Of a stretch of 64,000 bases of DNA, positions 34,946-43,733 are shown in pieces (the first letter of the stretch is position 1; every line of letters starts with the position of its first letter). Source of the stretch: Ascidiimonas aurantiaca (GTDB lineage Bacteria; Bacteroidota; Bacteroidia; Flavobacteriales; Flavobacteriaceae); assembly GCF_037646345.1 (NCBI RefSeq), contig NZ_JBBEWR010000005.1:186001-250000 (forward strand), given 5' to 3'. The position numbers were made by a program, and so were the translations under genes. The notes under the pieces are model-generated. The model saw only the letters and a list, made by a program, of their open reading frames with translations, was not told the DNA's origin and made no database searches.

Positions 34946-35416
34946 TTACTGCCTGTAATCTGCCGGTTGTATTCCGTTTTCAGGATCAATGAGATTGGTT
35001 TCTTTACCGGGTACAACATCGGTATTATGGGCGGCTGCACACAACCAGGCATTTCCTGTACGGCAAATAACGAATGTAAAAATAGTAAAACGGGGTGCAC
35101 CCTGAGCAACGATTCCCAGTCCGGTTTGCCCGGAGAGTTTCATACGGGCGTGAATCAAAACAACATCTTCAGTGAGATGGCGAACCTTTTTTTGGCGCAG
35201 TTCGAGATGTGAACGGTTAAAGATCACCCGTAAACCGTATTCATGTGCTTTATAAATAGCTTGCCGGTTATGCCACCACAAGCCTACTACATTTACAAAC
35301 CCGGCATCTTTGGCAAACAGGCTGGCAATACCCCTGGCATCTCTTTTGTTCCAGTAATCGATAAAAAGATCCGGTAGGTTTTCCGGAGCGTTAACTTCAG
35401 GATACACAGGGTTATT
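34946..35416 (-). CDS. SgcJ/EcaC family NTF2-like protein
   Basis: From the ATG at 35416 the protein has 156 residues; a longer frame would run into the neighbouring gene. It begins LPDLFIDYWNKRDARGIASLFAKDAGFVNVVGLWWHNRQAIYKAHEYGLRVIF (about 14-67), the SgcJ/EcaC pattern of the SnoaL-like superfamily. The second half has LTEDVVLIHARMKLSGQ and a FTFVICRTGNAWLCAAAHNTDV core strand. Some members are polyketide or ester hydrolases, but most are uncharacterised. It is divergent from the YhhN gene. Confidence 0.8.
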   Translation of the reverse strand, partial: NNPVYPEVNAPENLPDLFIDYWNKRDARGIASLFAKDAGFVNVVGLWWHNRQAIYKAHEYGLRVIFNRSHLELRQKKVRHLTEDVVLIHARMKLSGQTGLGIVAQGAPRFTIFTFVICRTGNAWLCAAAHNTDVVPGKETNLIDPENGIQPADYRQ

Positions 35417-35543
35417 CATTTTTTTGATTTTTGAGATCAGGTTTGACAATTTAACCAACCTTTTCGTGTCAATTTACGAAACTATGTTACAGGCCTACAT
35501 TTTTTTTACTTATATAAAATGTAGTATATTGAAAAATGAACTT

Positions 35544-36254
35544 ATGTTACAAAACATGCCACAACGAAGTAATACCGGCGGGACTAATATACTTGCTATT
35601 CTTATAGGTATAAGTGCCGGTCTTGCCATCTGGTTTGACTGGACCGGTCAATGGGCTCTTTACTGCCTTTTTAAACCGTTAACTACCTGTTTGGTCATAA
35701 CGGTACCTCTGGTATATGGGAAAAAAAGCATACCTCGTTATCGCAACCTGATCACGCTGGCATTAATATTTTGTCTGGCTGGCGACATATTCTTGTTGTT
35801 TGACACCTATTTTGTCGCCGGGCTCGTGGCATTTTTGCTTGCGCATATTCTTTTTACGGTAGCGTTTATCTCCTTTCAGGGCATGCACTTTTTTTACAAA
35901 CCTCTGGCAGGGCTGCTCGTTTTTGGTATTTCGTTTTATGCCTTTTTATGGCCGCATTTGGGAGATCTTTTACTACCGGTGGCGGTTTATGTAGGAGTAC
36001 TTCTTTTTATGTGCTGGCAGGGTATAGGCTGGTACCTGGCCCAAAGAAGCCGGGCGTCGGTATATGTGGCAACTGCGGTGGTGCTTTTCGTGCTGTCTGA
36101 CGCCCTGTTGGCAGTAAACAAATTTGTGTACGCCTTTAAAGCTTCCGGGATCTTTGTATTAACCACGTATTGGGTTTCAGTTGCTTTGATAGCTTACTCT
36201 GTTGTTTTAATTCGCAATGCGGGTGATAAAACGTTCAATACATACCAAAGTTAA
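35544..36254 (+). CDS. YhhN family membrane protein (lysoplasmalogenase-like)
   Basis: The ATG at 35544 is chosen because an upstream start would overlap the divergent gene. About eight hydrophobic helices follow, with the family pattern WALYCLFKPLTTCLVITVPL (about 35-55), RNLITLALIFCLAGDIFLLF (about 72-92), FLLAHILFTVAFISFQG, and SDALLAVNKF (about 192). YhhN/TMEM86 proteins cleave the vinyl-ether bond of lysoplasmalogens. The conserved GD and SD acidic pairs are present. The stop overlaps that of the convergent acylase gene by 4 bp. Confidence 0.88.
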   Translation: MLQNMPQRSNTGGTNILAILIGISAGLAIWFDWTGQWALYCLFKPLTTCLVITVPLVYGKKSIPRYRNLITLALIFCLAGDIFLLFDTYFVAGLVAFLLAHILFTVAFISFQGMHFFYKPLAGLLVFGISFYAFLWPHLGDLLLPVAVYVGVLLFMCWQGIGWYLAQRSRASVYVATAVVLFVLSDALLAVNKFVYAFKASGIFVLTTYWVSVALIAYSVVLIRNAGDKTFNTYQS

Positions 36255-38311
36255 TTTGCCGGGATTATTTTTTCCGCTCTTTCCAGGTTTTCTTCATGTT
36301 CTGCTCGGGTTAACCACACTTGTCTGAGTTTTTTTTCGGAATACAGCTTAAGCTGGTCCCCTACGTGTGGGTTCCCGGGTTGTGTAGCATTGCCATAAGC
36401 CAGAAGGGCTCTGGCAGTTATGTTTTCACCAAATTCGGTAGCACAGACATATCCGTCGCCGTGATAGGTGTAAAATTTACCATCATCTGCACGAGTATAG
36501 TTCATGGTCCTGAAAATACCGAGATGTCCGAAACCACCGTTACCAGGATATTCTTTTTCTCCTATTTTGGCACGAAACAGGTTTCCATAAGGCACTTCAA
36601 GGCTCCCTATGGAAGCTAGTTGTGCTTCTGCTGCTTTTTTTACGGCACTCAGTACTTTTTCCGGATCCTGAAAACCATCCGGGGTACTTAAGGGCTTTTC
36701 AAATGACCATTTTTGGGCGTATAATTCTTGTGTATTTAAATACGACTGAAGGTTTACAAACAACACTGCTCCTGTACTTTCGTTATCGAAGGAACCGTCC
36801 CATTCTGAAAGGACTTTTAAGGCTTTTCGGGTAGTACTGTCTTCTGCAATGTTTAAAAGAGCCAGGAAATCATCCTGAAGTCTCAGGGCCATTTGAGAGC
36901 GGGTATCGTGTTTTAGAGAAATAAATGCCTCCAGGGTTAGATCTTTGGCATCTTTTATAAGGGTAGCCGAACGTTGCGGGCGAAATCCCATGCTGTTGGG
37001 AGCTATATGAGACGGGAATTTTTCAGGATCAAGTACGGGTGGGATAGTACTGGTAAACGGAGGGTCATTGGCATTTTGTATCCACCCGTTCTCCGGATTG
37101 GTATAGGAAGGGAGCTCTGCACTGCTATAGTAGCCTTTCCATATATCGCTCCTGGAACTGGTAGCTACAATGCCCTGCCATTTGCTCCAGTCCCCTTCTT
37201 TTTTAGGGACCTTTCCGCTAAAATGGTATAAAATATTACCTTCTTTATCTGCATATACTACATTGAAGAGTGGAAGCGCATTTTGGTTAAGTGCTTCCTG
37301 GAACTCACTTAAAGAGCGGGCTTTCCCCATGGCTTTCCATTGCGTAAGAAAATCGGCATTTTCTGTTTCATAGGGCCATTTTACTGATAAAGCTTTGTTT
37401 TCGTTCTCCTTAATCACAAAACCAAAAGGAGAGCGTTTTTGCACTACATTTACAGGCATGAGAGAGTCTCCCGTTCTTTTAAAGAGCTGAATGGTGTCAA
37501 CTTCAAACCTTTTTTGTTCGCCGTCCAGTGCATAGTGATCGTTTTCGGTTTGCAACTCGTACAGATCTACATTATCCAGTGTATTTACCGTATGTGTCCA
37601 CCCCAAAAATTCATTAAAGCCAATACCAATGGTGGGGAACCCTACGAGGGTAGTGCCGTAGAGGTTGTTGGTATCGGTTATTAGTTGTGCCTCAAAAAAC
37701 AGCCAGAAATCACCCCAGGGAAGATGCGGGTTGGCCAGGAGCATACTACTATTGTTAGCCGTTCTGGAAGGCGCTACGGCCCAGGCGTTTGAACCTGGCG
37801 ACCAGTGTTGTCCCGCTCTGAGGTTCCTGTTAATAAGAAATTCGAAATAGCAAACTCTATAGGCATGTTTCATAACGTCTTCCGGTTGTAAAGGCAGCAC
37901 GGGTTTAAACTTTGAGTTTAATTTTTCAGGATGCTGAGATGCGTAGGCATTGAGCCCCTTCACAAAAGCGTTTATAACCTCTTTGCTTTCTGCAGATAGG
38001 TTGGTATATGCTTTGACACCTGTTTCGGGAACTCCAATTTGATGTAAGAGGTAATCTTTTTCAAAATTACCTTCCCAGTATTCACTTGCTTTTCCACGAG
38101 ATTCACCATAGAGCCTTAAAATAAGGTCGCCGTGATTCTGCATTTGCACCCATCCCATCATTTCATAGAGTGCCGCATCATTGGTTGCATAGATGTGAGG
38201 TACTCCCCAGGTGTCCCAAAGGATCTCATTTTCGGTAATACCTTCTTCGGGCTTTTGGGTACAGGAAGTTACAAGTACAAACAGTAACAGCAGATACGAT
38301 ACGATTTTCAT
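36251..38311 (-). CDS. Penicillin acylase family lipoprotein
   Basis: The 686-residue Ntn hydrolase has a lipoprotein signal (LLLLFVLVTSC) and the acylase plan: an alpha-chain (ILWDTWGVPHIYATNDAALYEMMGWVQMQNH, about 28-58) and the autocatalytic cleavage site GSNAWAV with the N-terminal nucleophile Ser (about residue 174). The beta-chain includes LLANPHLPWGDFW and VGFPTIGIGFNEFLGWTHTVN. These enzymes remove acyl groups from amides such as acyl-homoserine lactones or N-acyl peptides. Surface location suggests scavenging or quorum-quenching. Convergent with the YhhN gene. Confidence 0.9.
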   Translation of the reverse strand: MKIVSYLLLLFVLVTSCTQKPEEGITENEILWDTWGVPHIYATNDAALYEMMGWVQMQNHGDLILRLYGESRGKASEYWEGNFEKDYLLHQIGVPETGVKAYTNLSAESKEVINAFVKGLNAYASQHPEKLNSKFKPVLPLQPEDVMKHAYRVCYFEFLINRNLRAGQHWSPGSNAWAVAPSRTANNSSMLLANPHLPWGDFWLFFEAQLITDTNNLYGTTLVGFPTIGIGFNEFLGWTHTVNTLDNVDLYELQTENDHYALDGEQKRFEVDTIQLFKRTGDSLMPVNVVQKRSPFGFVIKENENKALSVKWPYETENADFLTQWKAMGKARSLSEFQEALNQNALPLFNVVYADKEGNILYHFSGKVPKKEGDWSKWQGIVATSSRSDIWKGYYSSAELPSYTNPENGWIQNANDPPFTSTIPPVLDPEKFPSHIAPNSMGFRPQRSATLIKDAKDLTLEAFISLKHDTRSQMALRLQDDFLALLNIAEDSTTRKALKVLSEWDGSFDNESTGAVLFVNLQSYLNTQELYAQKWSFEKPLSTPDGFQDPEKVLSAVKKAAEAQLASIGSLEVPYGNLFRAKIGEKEYPGNGGFGHLGIFRTMNYTRADDGKFYTYHGDGYVCATEFGENITARALLAYGNATQPGNPHVGDQLKLYSEKKLRQVWLTRAEHEENLERAEKIIPAN

Positions 38312-38449
38312 TTTTTGAATAGTTTGGTGGTGTATACTTTTATTTTTTTATGAGACTTCATAAAGTATGAAAAATACATAATTGCTATGGAATTTCCCAA
38401 TATGAAGGTGTTTGAATACATGTATTTTTTATCGGGACAACCCAATGGC

Positions 38450-39607
38450 TCATCTTTTTTCTATTATCTTTTGGGGATGTGGGTACTCCGGGTTTAGTTT
38501 TGCTATTTTCTCATAACAGCGTTGTGCTTCGGGCAGGTTCCCTTTCAAAGTATAGGCTTCGGCAAGACTGTCCCAGGCATTTGGTGACATGGGATAGTTT
38601 TTAACGTTTATTTCAAAAATAGTGATAGCCGCTTCTGTTAATTTGTGATCGTAGAGAGCCAGATACCCCAAAGCATTTACATAGAGTTCTGCAGGAACAA
38701 ATTTTGTACCCAGGTGTTCGGAGGCTTTTTTATAATGGGAGGTAAGCATAGAAGGTTCTTTCAAAATATTGCGAAAGTCACCAATATCATATCCGTCAAA
38801 TAAAAAGCGAAGCCCGTAATACAATGCTGGAATGGGTAGGGTAAGGTGCTTTTCTTCTTCAAAATACCGGGTCTTAACGGTAACCGCGTCAGCGGTGTAT
38901 TGTTGTATAAGGTTAGAAAACTGTTCTGCTGCTTGTTGGTTAAACCGGTTTTCTTCCAATGTATTTGCCAGTGCAATATACATACGGCTTTGTGGGTATC
39001 GGTTTTTAGGAAGTACTGTAACGGCTCTTTCCAGGATGTATGAATGGCCCCATGACCAGGAGGGGTCTATAACTATATATTGCGCAAATAATGAGGGGCG
39101 ATCCAAAAAGCAATGCAGGGCAAACAATCCTCCTAACGAATGTCCTACCAGTATATTTTCGCCGGTGGTTCTAAAGCTGTGATCTATTTGAGAAATGAGT
39201 TCTTCTTCCAGAAATGCCACAAAACGATTGGCTCCTCCACTGGAACTAAAGGCTCTTTGGTTTTCATGTCCTTTATAGGAAATGGAATGTGTGGGGGTAA
39301 AGTCCTTTATACGATCTATGTTTTCAATGGCTACAATAATAAGTTCCGGGATCTGCATTTTAAGGTTGGCAACCGAATTCATTGACTGTATAATGCCTGT
39401 GGATTCATGAAATTTACTTTGGTCACCATCTAAAAGATAGAGAACCCGGTACTGCATATTCTTTGAAAGTTCATAAGAAGGAGGGGTGTAGATGCGATAT
39501 GTCCTGGATTCATTTAGATGTTCGGAAACGATAGTATGCTTTTCTCCTATAATTACCGGAGTATGGTAAGAGCGTTGCGGAGCTGTTATGGAAACAAGGG
39601 CTGCCAT
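38450..39607 (-). CDS. Esterase of the siderophore-esterase type with C-terminal TPR
   Basis: The 385-residue protein is an alpha/beta hydrolase of the Fes/IroE-like esterase_D group: YRIYTPPSYELSKNMQYRVLYLLDGD near 37-62, nucleophile GHSLGG (about 153-158), and a catalytic Asp region YIVIDPSWSW. The His lies near KHLTLPIP (about 253). About 70 residues of TPR-like helices (SLAEAYTLKGNLPEAQRCYEKIAKLNPEYPHPQ) are fused at the C-terminus, a common Bacteroidota combination. Only the end of a signal peptide (MAALVSITAP) is visible, and an in-frame stop lies five codons upstream, so the export signal may be truncated. Confidence 0.85.
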   Translation of the reverse strand: MAALVSITAPQRSYHTPVIIGEKHTIVSEHLNESRTYRIYTPPSYELSKNMQYRVLYLLDGDQSKFHESTGIIQSMNSVANLKMQIPELIIVAIENIDRIKDFTPTHSISYKGHENQRAFSSSGGANRFVAFLEEELISQIDHSFRTTGENILVGHSLGGLFALHCFLDRPSLFAQYIVIDPSWSWGHSYILERAVTVLPKNRYPQSRMYIALANTLEENRFNQQAAEQFSNLIQQYTADAVTVKTRYFEEEKHLTLPIPALYYGLRFLFDGYDIGDFRNILKEPSMLTSHYKKASEHLGTKFVPAELYVNALGYLALYDHKLTEAAITIFEINVKNYPMSPNAWDSLAEAYTLKGNLPEAQRCYEKIAKLNPEYPHPQKIIEKR

Positions 39608-39801
39608 AGATGCGTAAGTTCAGTTTTTAAAAGAAGTTGTTTTTTTATTGATAGGTGCTTGGCGTGCGTAAACTACAATTAGTTGTAGCAGTAAAATAAA
39701 GAAAAAAGCTTCATAAAAAAGGCTATATTTTAAAAAATAAGTAGCTTTATTCTTTAATAAAATGTTAATTTTAGTATTATTAACCGTTTAAATCAAATAG
39801 T

Positions 39802-40020
39802 ATGTTAAAAAAACTAAGAAATCTCAACGGAGTAAGAGAATTATCAAAAGCAGAGCAAAAGAACATACGCGGAGGTACATGTGATACGGTGCGTGATTTT
39901 GAGATTGCTTTTGACGGCTGTTATCATGACCTGGGTATAAAAGATGATGACGCCGCCTTAACTAACTGTATTAATTTTGCCTGTGATATTCTCAGTGAGG
40001 ACGACATACGGCCAAGATAG
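39802..40020 (+). CDS. Gly-Gly leader small secreted peptide (bacteriocin-like)
   Basis: A 72-residue peptide whose leader reads LNGVRELSKAEQKNIRGG (the 'LSK.EQK.I.GG' form of Bacteroidota double-Gly leaders) and whose core begins TCDTVRDFEIAF. Four Cys are spaced DGC...NC...AC, consistent with two disulfides in a helical hairpin. A good terminator is 10 bp downstream. No immunity or export gene is adjacent. Confidence 0.7.
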   Translation: MLKKLRNLNGVRELSKAEQKNIRGGTCDTVRDFEIAFDGCYHDLGIKDDDAALTNCINFACDILSEDDIRPR

Positions 40021-40028
40021 GAAAAGTT

Positions 40029-40062
40029 AAAGGCAGCGTTACATATATCCGCTGCCTTTTTT
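40029..40062. terminator. Terminator after the Gly-Gly peptide gene
   Basis: AAAGGCAGCG (40029-40038) pairs with CGCTGCCTTT (40050-40059), followed by further T. The symmetrical A/T flanks could also serve the convergent gene at 40100. Confidence 0.82.
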
Positions 40063-40099
40063 AAAGTCCTGATTTTTGAGGTATGCTCCTTTTTTGTAA

Positions 40100-40864
40100 T
40101 TACTCATACACTACATAGTTTACTTTATCCACGCCTGTATTCCCTGTTCGCAGATCATACGCATATACCATAACTTCATACCTTCCCTGTTCTGTAATGA
40201 TAAGCTCACCCTTAAACAAATTGGTATCGGCAAATTTCATGGTAACTTCTTTATAAGGGGTCTCATTTCTTTTGATCAATGCTTTTACTTCTATTTTTTG
40301 GGCATCCCAAATGCCACCCTCGCTTATAGTACATCCGCACATCATCACTATATTGGCGGCAATCTCAAAAGGAGTATTCATAACAGATTTCAGTGCTATG
40401 TATTGATGCGTACGTGGTTTCAAAACATCGATAACAAAGCCGGGTACTTCAAGTATAATACCGTCTCCCAGCAGGTGTTTACCGGGAATGAGCCAGAGCG
40501 AAGTACTCACTTTTGCCTGTGCCTGTTTATTATTTGCAGGAGCCAGTACTTCGATATTTACATAAACAGGCTCGTCAATATCAAGAACTGCCAGAAATTT
40601 GGCGGTCTGCTCGTCTGTAACCGACTGATAGCGCTCTTTGGCAGTTTTCATAATAAGATCGGTATTACCGGTGCTTCCGGATGTCTTTCCTTCTGCCAAG
40701 AGTTGCCCGTTTAAAACATTCCTTATCAGTACATGGGCACCACCTATAGAGCTGCCTATAAATTTAGCGTCTTTGGCTTTAGCACGTACGATTATACGGG
40801 TCTCTACGGCAAACAGTTGTATATGGATAAAGAGTGCCAATAAGCCTATGATTGTTTTTTTCAT
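40100..40864 (-). CDS. Secreted protein of unknown function
   Basis: The 254-residue protein has a signal peptide (KKTIIGLLALFIHIQLFAVE). A beta-rich mature region follows: ETRIIVRAKAKDAKFIGSSIGGAHVLIRNVLNGQLLAEGKTSGSTGNTDLI near the start, GGIWDAQKIEVKALIKRN near residue 185 and a final domain FKGELIITEQGRYEVMVYAYDLRTGNTGVDKVNYVVYE that looks like an Ig-type fold. The N-terminal segment resembles proteins that handle 'TRIIVRAKAKDAKFIGSS' precursors in TRAP-like or adhesin systems, but I do not recognise the family. Confidence 0.7.
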   Translation of the reverse strand: MKKTIIGLLALFIHIQLFAVETRIIVRAKAKDAKFIGSSIGGAHVLIRNVLNGQLLAEGKTSGSTGNTDLIMKTAKERYQSVTDEQTAKFLAVLDIDEPVYVNIEVLAPANNKQAQAKVSTSLWLIPGKHLLGDGIILEVPGFVIDVLKPRTHQYIALKSVMNTPFEIAANIVMMCGCTISEGGIWDAQKIEVKALIKRNETPYKEVTMKFADTNLFKGELIITEQGRYEVMVYAYDLRTGNTGVDKVNYVVYE

Positions 40865-41147
40865 GGTAATTTTTTTAGTTTTTAAAAATACATATTTCCC
40901 AAATAGCTTTTACCGTATTTATAAAATCAGTTACTATCTTCACAAGGCGAACGTTCCCGGGTTTTGAGCTTTGCAGTTCTGTACAGCCTCCCGGGAGCTA
41001 AACCAAGCTTCCGGTTGCAGTAAGGCTCTATAAAACAAAGTATCCCGAACAAAAACTACTGAAACTACACCAATAAGGAGATGTGGCATTATATAATTGG
41101 GGTCTGTACTTGTATATTGTCTATTGTATATGACAGGATCTTGATTT

Positions 41148-41933
41148 TTATTCTTTTCGCATCCATAGAGTTTTGCGGGTTACTTCCGGCTTTATTTTTT
41201 TTCTCTTTTTATACATAATGGTAAGTATAATGATCAAAGCAATAGTGAGTACCCGGAATATATTGGCATAGGTACCTCCAAAGGCATTATCTCCCGCAGA
41301 GAACAGCATCCAGAACAAATTCATGAATAAGTGCAGAAATACAGGAACCCATAGGTTGTACTGCCACTCTACATATACCCAGGCAAATAGAATGGCCCCG
41401 AGAAAGGTGGTAAGGAAAATACCAATGAGCGTTTGGGGGTCCTGACTCTGATAAAGGTGTCCGAAGGCAAACAAAAGGGCCCCAAAAATAATAGAAGGAA
41501 TAAAGCCTATTTTAGTAAAGCGATAGATCTGCCCGAAAAGGATACCCCTAAAATAAAGCTCTTCAAAGAAGGCCGCCGCCACTGCGCCGGTAATTATCTT
41601 ATTTAGAGTGACCTGATCATTAAATGTAAATACGGTTGCATACCCAATGAGCATGGGAGCTGTACATAACAGCGAAAACAACAGGGCCCTAATAAAAGGG
41701 CCGTCCAGGCCCATTGGGACCATAAACTGCCTGAAGTTGTGTATCCATGCTACACCAAAAAATAGAGGCAGCCCTACCAGTATATAGGTAATACAATAAC
41801 TAATACCTTTTTGATTAATAACTCCGTCAAGACTGTTCAATATCTCAACAAAATAGAGTTCCTGAAGAGCATAGTAAACACCAAAACAGAGAATGATAAT
41901 GAGAATAATTTGAAGAGTTCTGTTAGTTTTCAT
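41148..41933 (-). CDS. CPBP family intramembrane metalloprotease
   Basis: From the ATG at 41933 the 261-residue protein has about eight transmembrane helices and the three CPBP (Abi/CAAX protease) motifs. They are EELYFRGILFG (EExxxR, about 128-138), FAFGHLYQ (FxxxH, about 162-169) and PVFLHLFMNLFW (HxxxN, about 205-216). The family includes Rce1-like prenyl protein proteases and bacteriocin-immunity proteins. Its proximity to several bacteriocin-like peptide genes makes an immunity role conceivable, though no direct link is visible. An upstream in-frame start adds 29 unlikely residues. Confidence 0.85.
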   Translation of the reverse strand: MKTNRTLQIILIIILCFGVYYALQELYFVEILNSLDGVINQKGISYCITYILVGLPLFFGVAWIHNFRQFMVPMGLDGPFIRALLFSLLCTAPMLIGYATVFTFNDQVTLNKIITGAVAAAFFEELYFRGILFGQIYRFTKIGFIPSIIFGALLFAFGHLYQSQDPQTLIGIFLTTFLGAILFAWVYVEWQYNLWVPVFLHLFMNLFWMLFSAGDNAFGGTYANIFRVLTIALIIILTIMYKKRKKIKPEVTRKTLWMRKE

Positions 41934-42136
41934 GATCAAAAAATAGTAAGACAGCAGTAAGAAATACTCTTTTTTAAATGATTTTATGGTTAAATATAAG
42001 GCTAAATCTTTTGCAACCACAGCCTTGTACGTATAAAAAGCTTTGTAAAGAACAGGTGTGTATAAAGGCTTCTTGCTTGAGGGGGCAGCATATTGCTTCG
42101 AATAGATAAAGTTGATGTATATATCAGTTGATTTTA

Positions 42137-42187
42137 TTTGGAATGAACGTTCTTTTATTTGTATATTTGTTTCAGAACAAACGTTCC
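42137..42187. promoter_or_regulatory. SDR promoter with two TetR-type operator sites
   Basis: A TTTG -33 element (42137-42140), 21-base spacer and TATATTTG -7 box (42162-42169) form a Bacteroidota promoter 45 bp before the SDR start. GGAATGAACGTTC (42140-42152) fills the spacer and an inverted related 13-mer GAACAAACGTTCC (42175-42187) lies just downstream of -7. Both carry ACGTT(C) and are partly palindromic. This is the layout expected for repression by the adjacent TetR protein. Confidence 0.68.
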
Positions 42188-42213
42188 AAATAAAATTATT
42201 TAATCACGATACA

Positions 42214-42969
42214 ATGAAAAACTTAAACGAAAAAGTTGCCGTAGTCACCGGAGGCAACAGTGGTATAGGGTATGCCACAGCAGAAAAGCTTAAAGCAGAA
42301 GGTGCCAACGTAATTATTACAGGAAGATCTCCGGAACGGGTACAGAAAGCCGCTAGCGAGCTTGGAGTTACAGGTATAGTGGCTGATGTGAGTTCACTTT
42401 CGGCTCTTGACGATCTGGTGGCACAGGTAAAAGATACCTTTAGCGGGGTAGATATTCTTTTCGTAAATGCAGGGATCTTTGAACCGGCTCCCGTTGGAGG
42501 TATTACAGAAGATCTGTTTGATCGTATTATGGACATCAATTTTAAAGGTGCTGTTTTTACTACACAGAAGTTCTTACCTATTCTTAATGCTGGTGCATCT
42601 GTTATTAATTTATCATCAGTAAACGCATATACAGGCATGCCAAATACCGCAATATACGGAGCCTCTAAGGCGGCTTTGAATTCTTTCACCCGAACGGCTG
42701 CCACTGAACTAGCCCCGAGAAAGATCAGGATCAACTCTGTTAATCCCGGCCCGGTACAAACTCCTATTTTTGGTAAGACCGGTATGGAAGAAGAACAACT
42801 TAACGGATTTGCCGAAGCTATGAAAAAGCGCATACCCCTTAAAAGGTTTGGAAAACCTCAGGAAATTGCCAGTTTGGTTGCTTTTCTGGCTTCGGATGAT
42901 GCATCCTTTATTACAGGCAGTGAATACAATGTGGACGGGGGTGTAAATGTAAACCCGCTTTTGGTTTAA
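42214..42969 (+). CDS. SDR family oxidoreductase
   Basis: From the ATG at 42214 the 251-residue enzyme has the classical short-chain dehydrogenase fold. It shows VAVVTGGNSGIGYATAEKL (cofactor motif TGxxxGIG, about 8-26), ADVSSL (about 56), FVNAGIFEP (NAG, about 85), catalytic Ser in INLSSVNAYTG (about 136), YxxxK in YGASKAALNSF (about 148), and NPGPVQTP. It is a NAD(P)H-dependent reductase of unknown substrate. The upstream promoter bears operator-like repeats and the next gene is a TetR regulator, so the pair forms a small inducible unit. Confidence 0.92.
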   Translation: MKNLNEKVAVVTGGNSGIGYATAEKLKAEGANVIITGRSPERVQKAASELGVTGIVADVSSLSALDDLVAQVKDTFSGVDILFVNAGIFEPAPVGGITEDLFDRIMDINFKGAVFTTQKFLPILNAGASVINLSSVNAYTGMPNTAIYGASKAALNSFTRTAATELAPRKIRINSVNPGPVQTPIFGKTGMEEEQLNGFAEAMKKRIPLKRFGKPQEIASLVAFLASDDASFITGSEYNVDGGVNVNPLLV

Positions 42970-43015
42970 AATTTAGGAGGGAGCTCCCATTAGTAACTTC
43001 AATTCTTGTAATTTT

Positions 43016-43046
43016 GTGGGGATAGACCAGTTTTATCCCCACTTTT
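43016..43046 (+). terminator. Hairpin between SDR and tetR
   Basis: GTGGGGATA (43016-43024) pairs with TATCCCCAC (43034-43042), followed by TTTT. It ends 4 bp before the tetR start, so it may lower readthrough into tetR or mask its start. Confidence 0.65.
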
Positions 43047-43049
43047 ATT

Positions 43050-43622
43050 ATGCCCAGAGTAAAACTTTTTAATGAAGAAACAGTACTGGTAAAGGCAATG
43101 GAACTTTTCTGGAAGAAAGGGTACCACGCTACCTCCATACAGGACCTGGTAGATCATTTGCAGATAAACCGGGCAAGCCTGTACGATACGTATGGGGGGA
43201 AAAAAGAACTTTTTGATAAAGCTTTCGCTCACTACCGTACTACTAATTCGGAATATCTCAAGACTTTTCTGGACACCCAGCCAAATGTAAAACAAGGGCT
43301 TTTAGCACTGTTTGAAACGGCTATTGAAGCATCGGTTAGCGACGTAGAATGTAAGGGCTGTTTTGTTATTAATACAGCTATGGAAATGATACCCGAAGAT
43401 GCTTTATTACACCAGGCTGTCAAAGATAACCAGGCAGCATTTAAGGATTTATGGTACAATTTTTTGAAACAGCGAAACTACTCTAAAACTGATAAAGAAT
43501 TAAAAACAATGGCCGGACTTATTTTTACTTTTTACAATGGTATTAAAGTAGTTGCCAAAATGCATGCTGATAAGGAGAGCCTTATGGCTTCTGTCCAAAA
43601 ATTTCTAACGTTGTTTGACTAG
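43050..43622 (+). CDS. TetR/AcrR family transcriptional regulator
   Basis: The 190-residue protein has the TetR DNA-binding domain: VLVKAMELFWKKGYHATSIQDLVDHLQINRASLYDTYGGKKELFDKAFAHY (about 10-60), with the recognition helix NRASLYDTYGGKKELF. The C-terminal ligand domain contains CKGCFVINTAME (about 106-117), the YerO/AcrR_C pattern of the group that represses short-chain dehydrogenases. It lies 80 bp downstream of the SDR gene and very probably binds the two operator-like sites in front of it. Confidence 0.9.
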   Translation: MPRVKLFNEETVLVKAMELFWKKGYHATSIQDLVDHLQINRASLYDTYGGKKELFDKAFAHYRTTNSEYLKTFLDTQPNVKQGLLALFETAIEASVSDVECKGCFVINTAMEMIPEDALLHQAVKDNQAAFKDLWYNFLKQRNYSKTDKELKTMAGLIFTFYNGIKVVAKMHADKESLMASVQKFLTLFD

Positions 43623-43733
43623 TTCTTTATTCCTGCTGATCCCCCCTGGATCTATTGTCCTTGTATTTTCAAAGACTGGAGCACCCTGTCCTTTGAATAA
43701 AAATCGGGATACGTACCTTTTTCAGTTAACTCC

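Noticed and set aside
41148..41933. CPBP protease as a dedicated bacteriocin immunity protein
   Set aside because: It is over 1 kb from the nearest Gly-Gly peptide, on the opposite strand, with an unrelated gene between; the family has many other roles.
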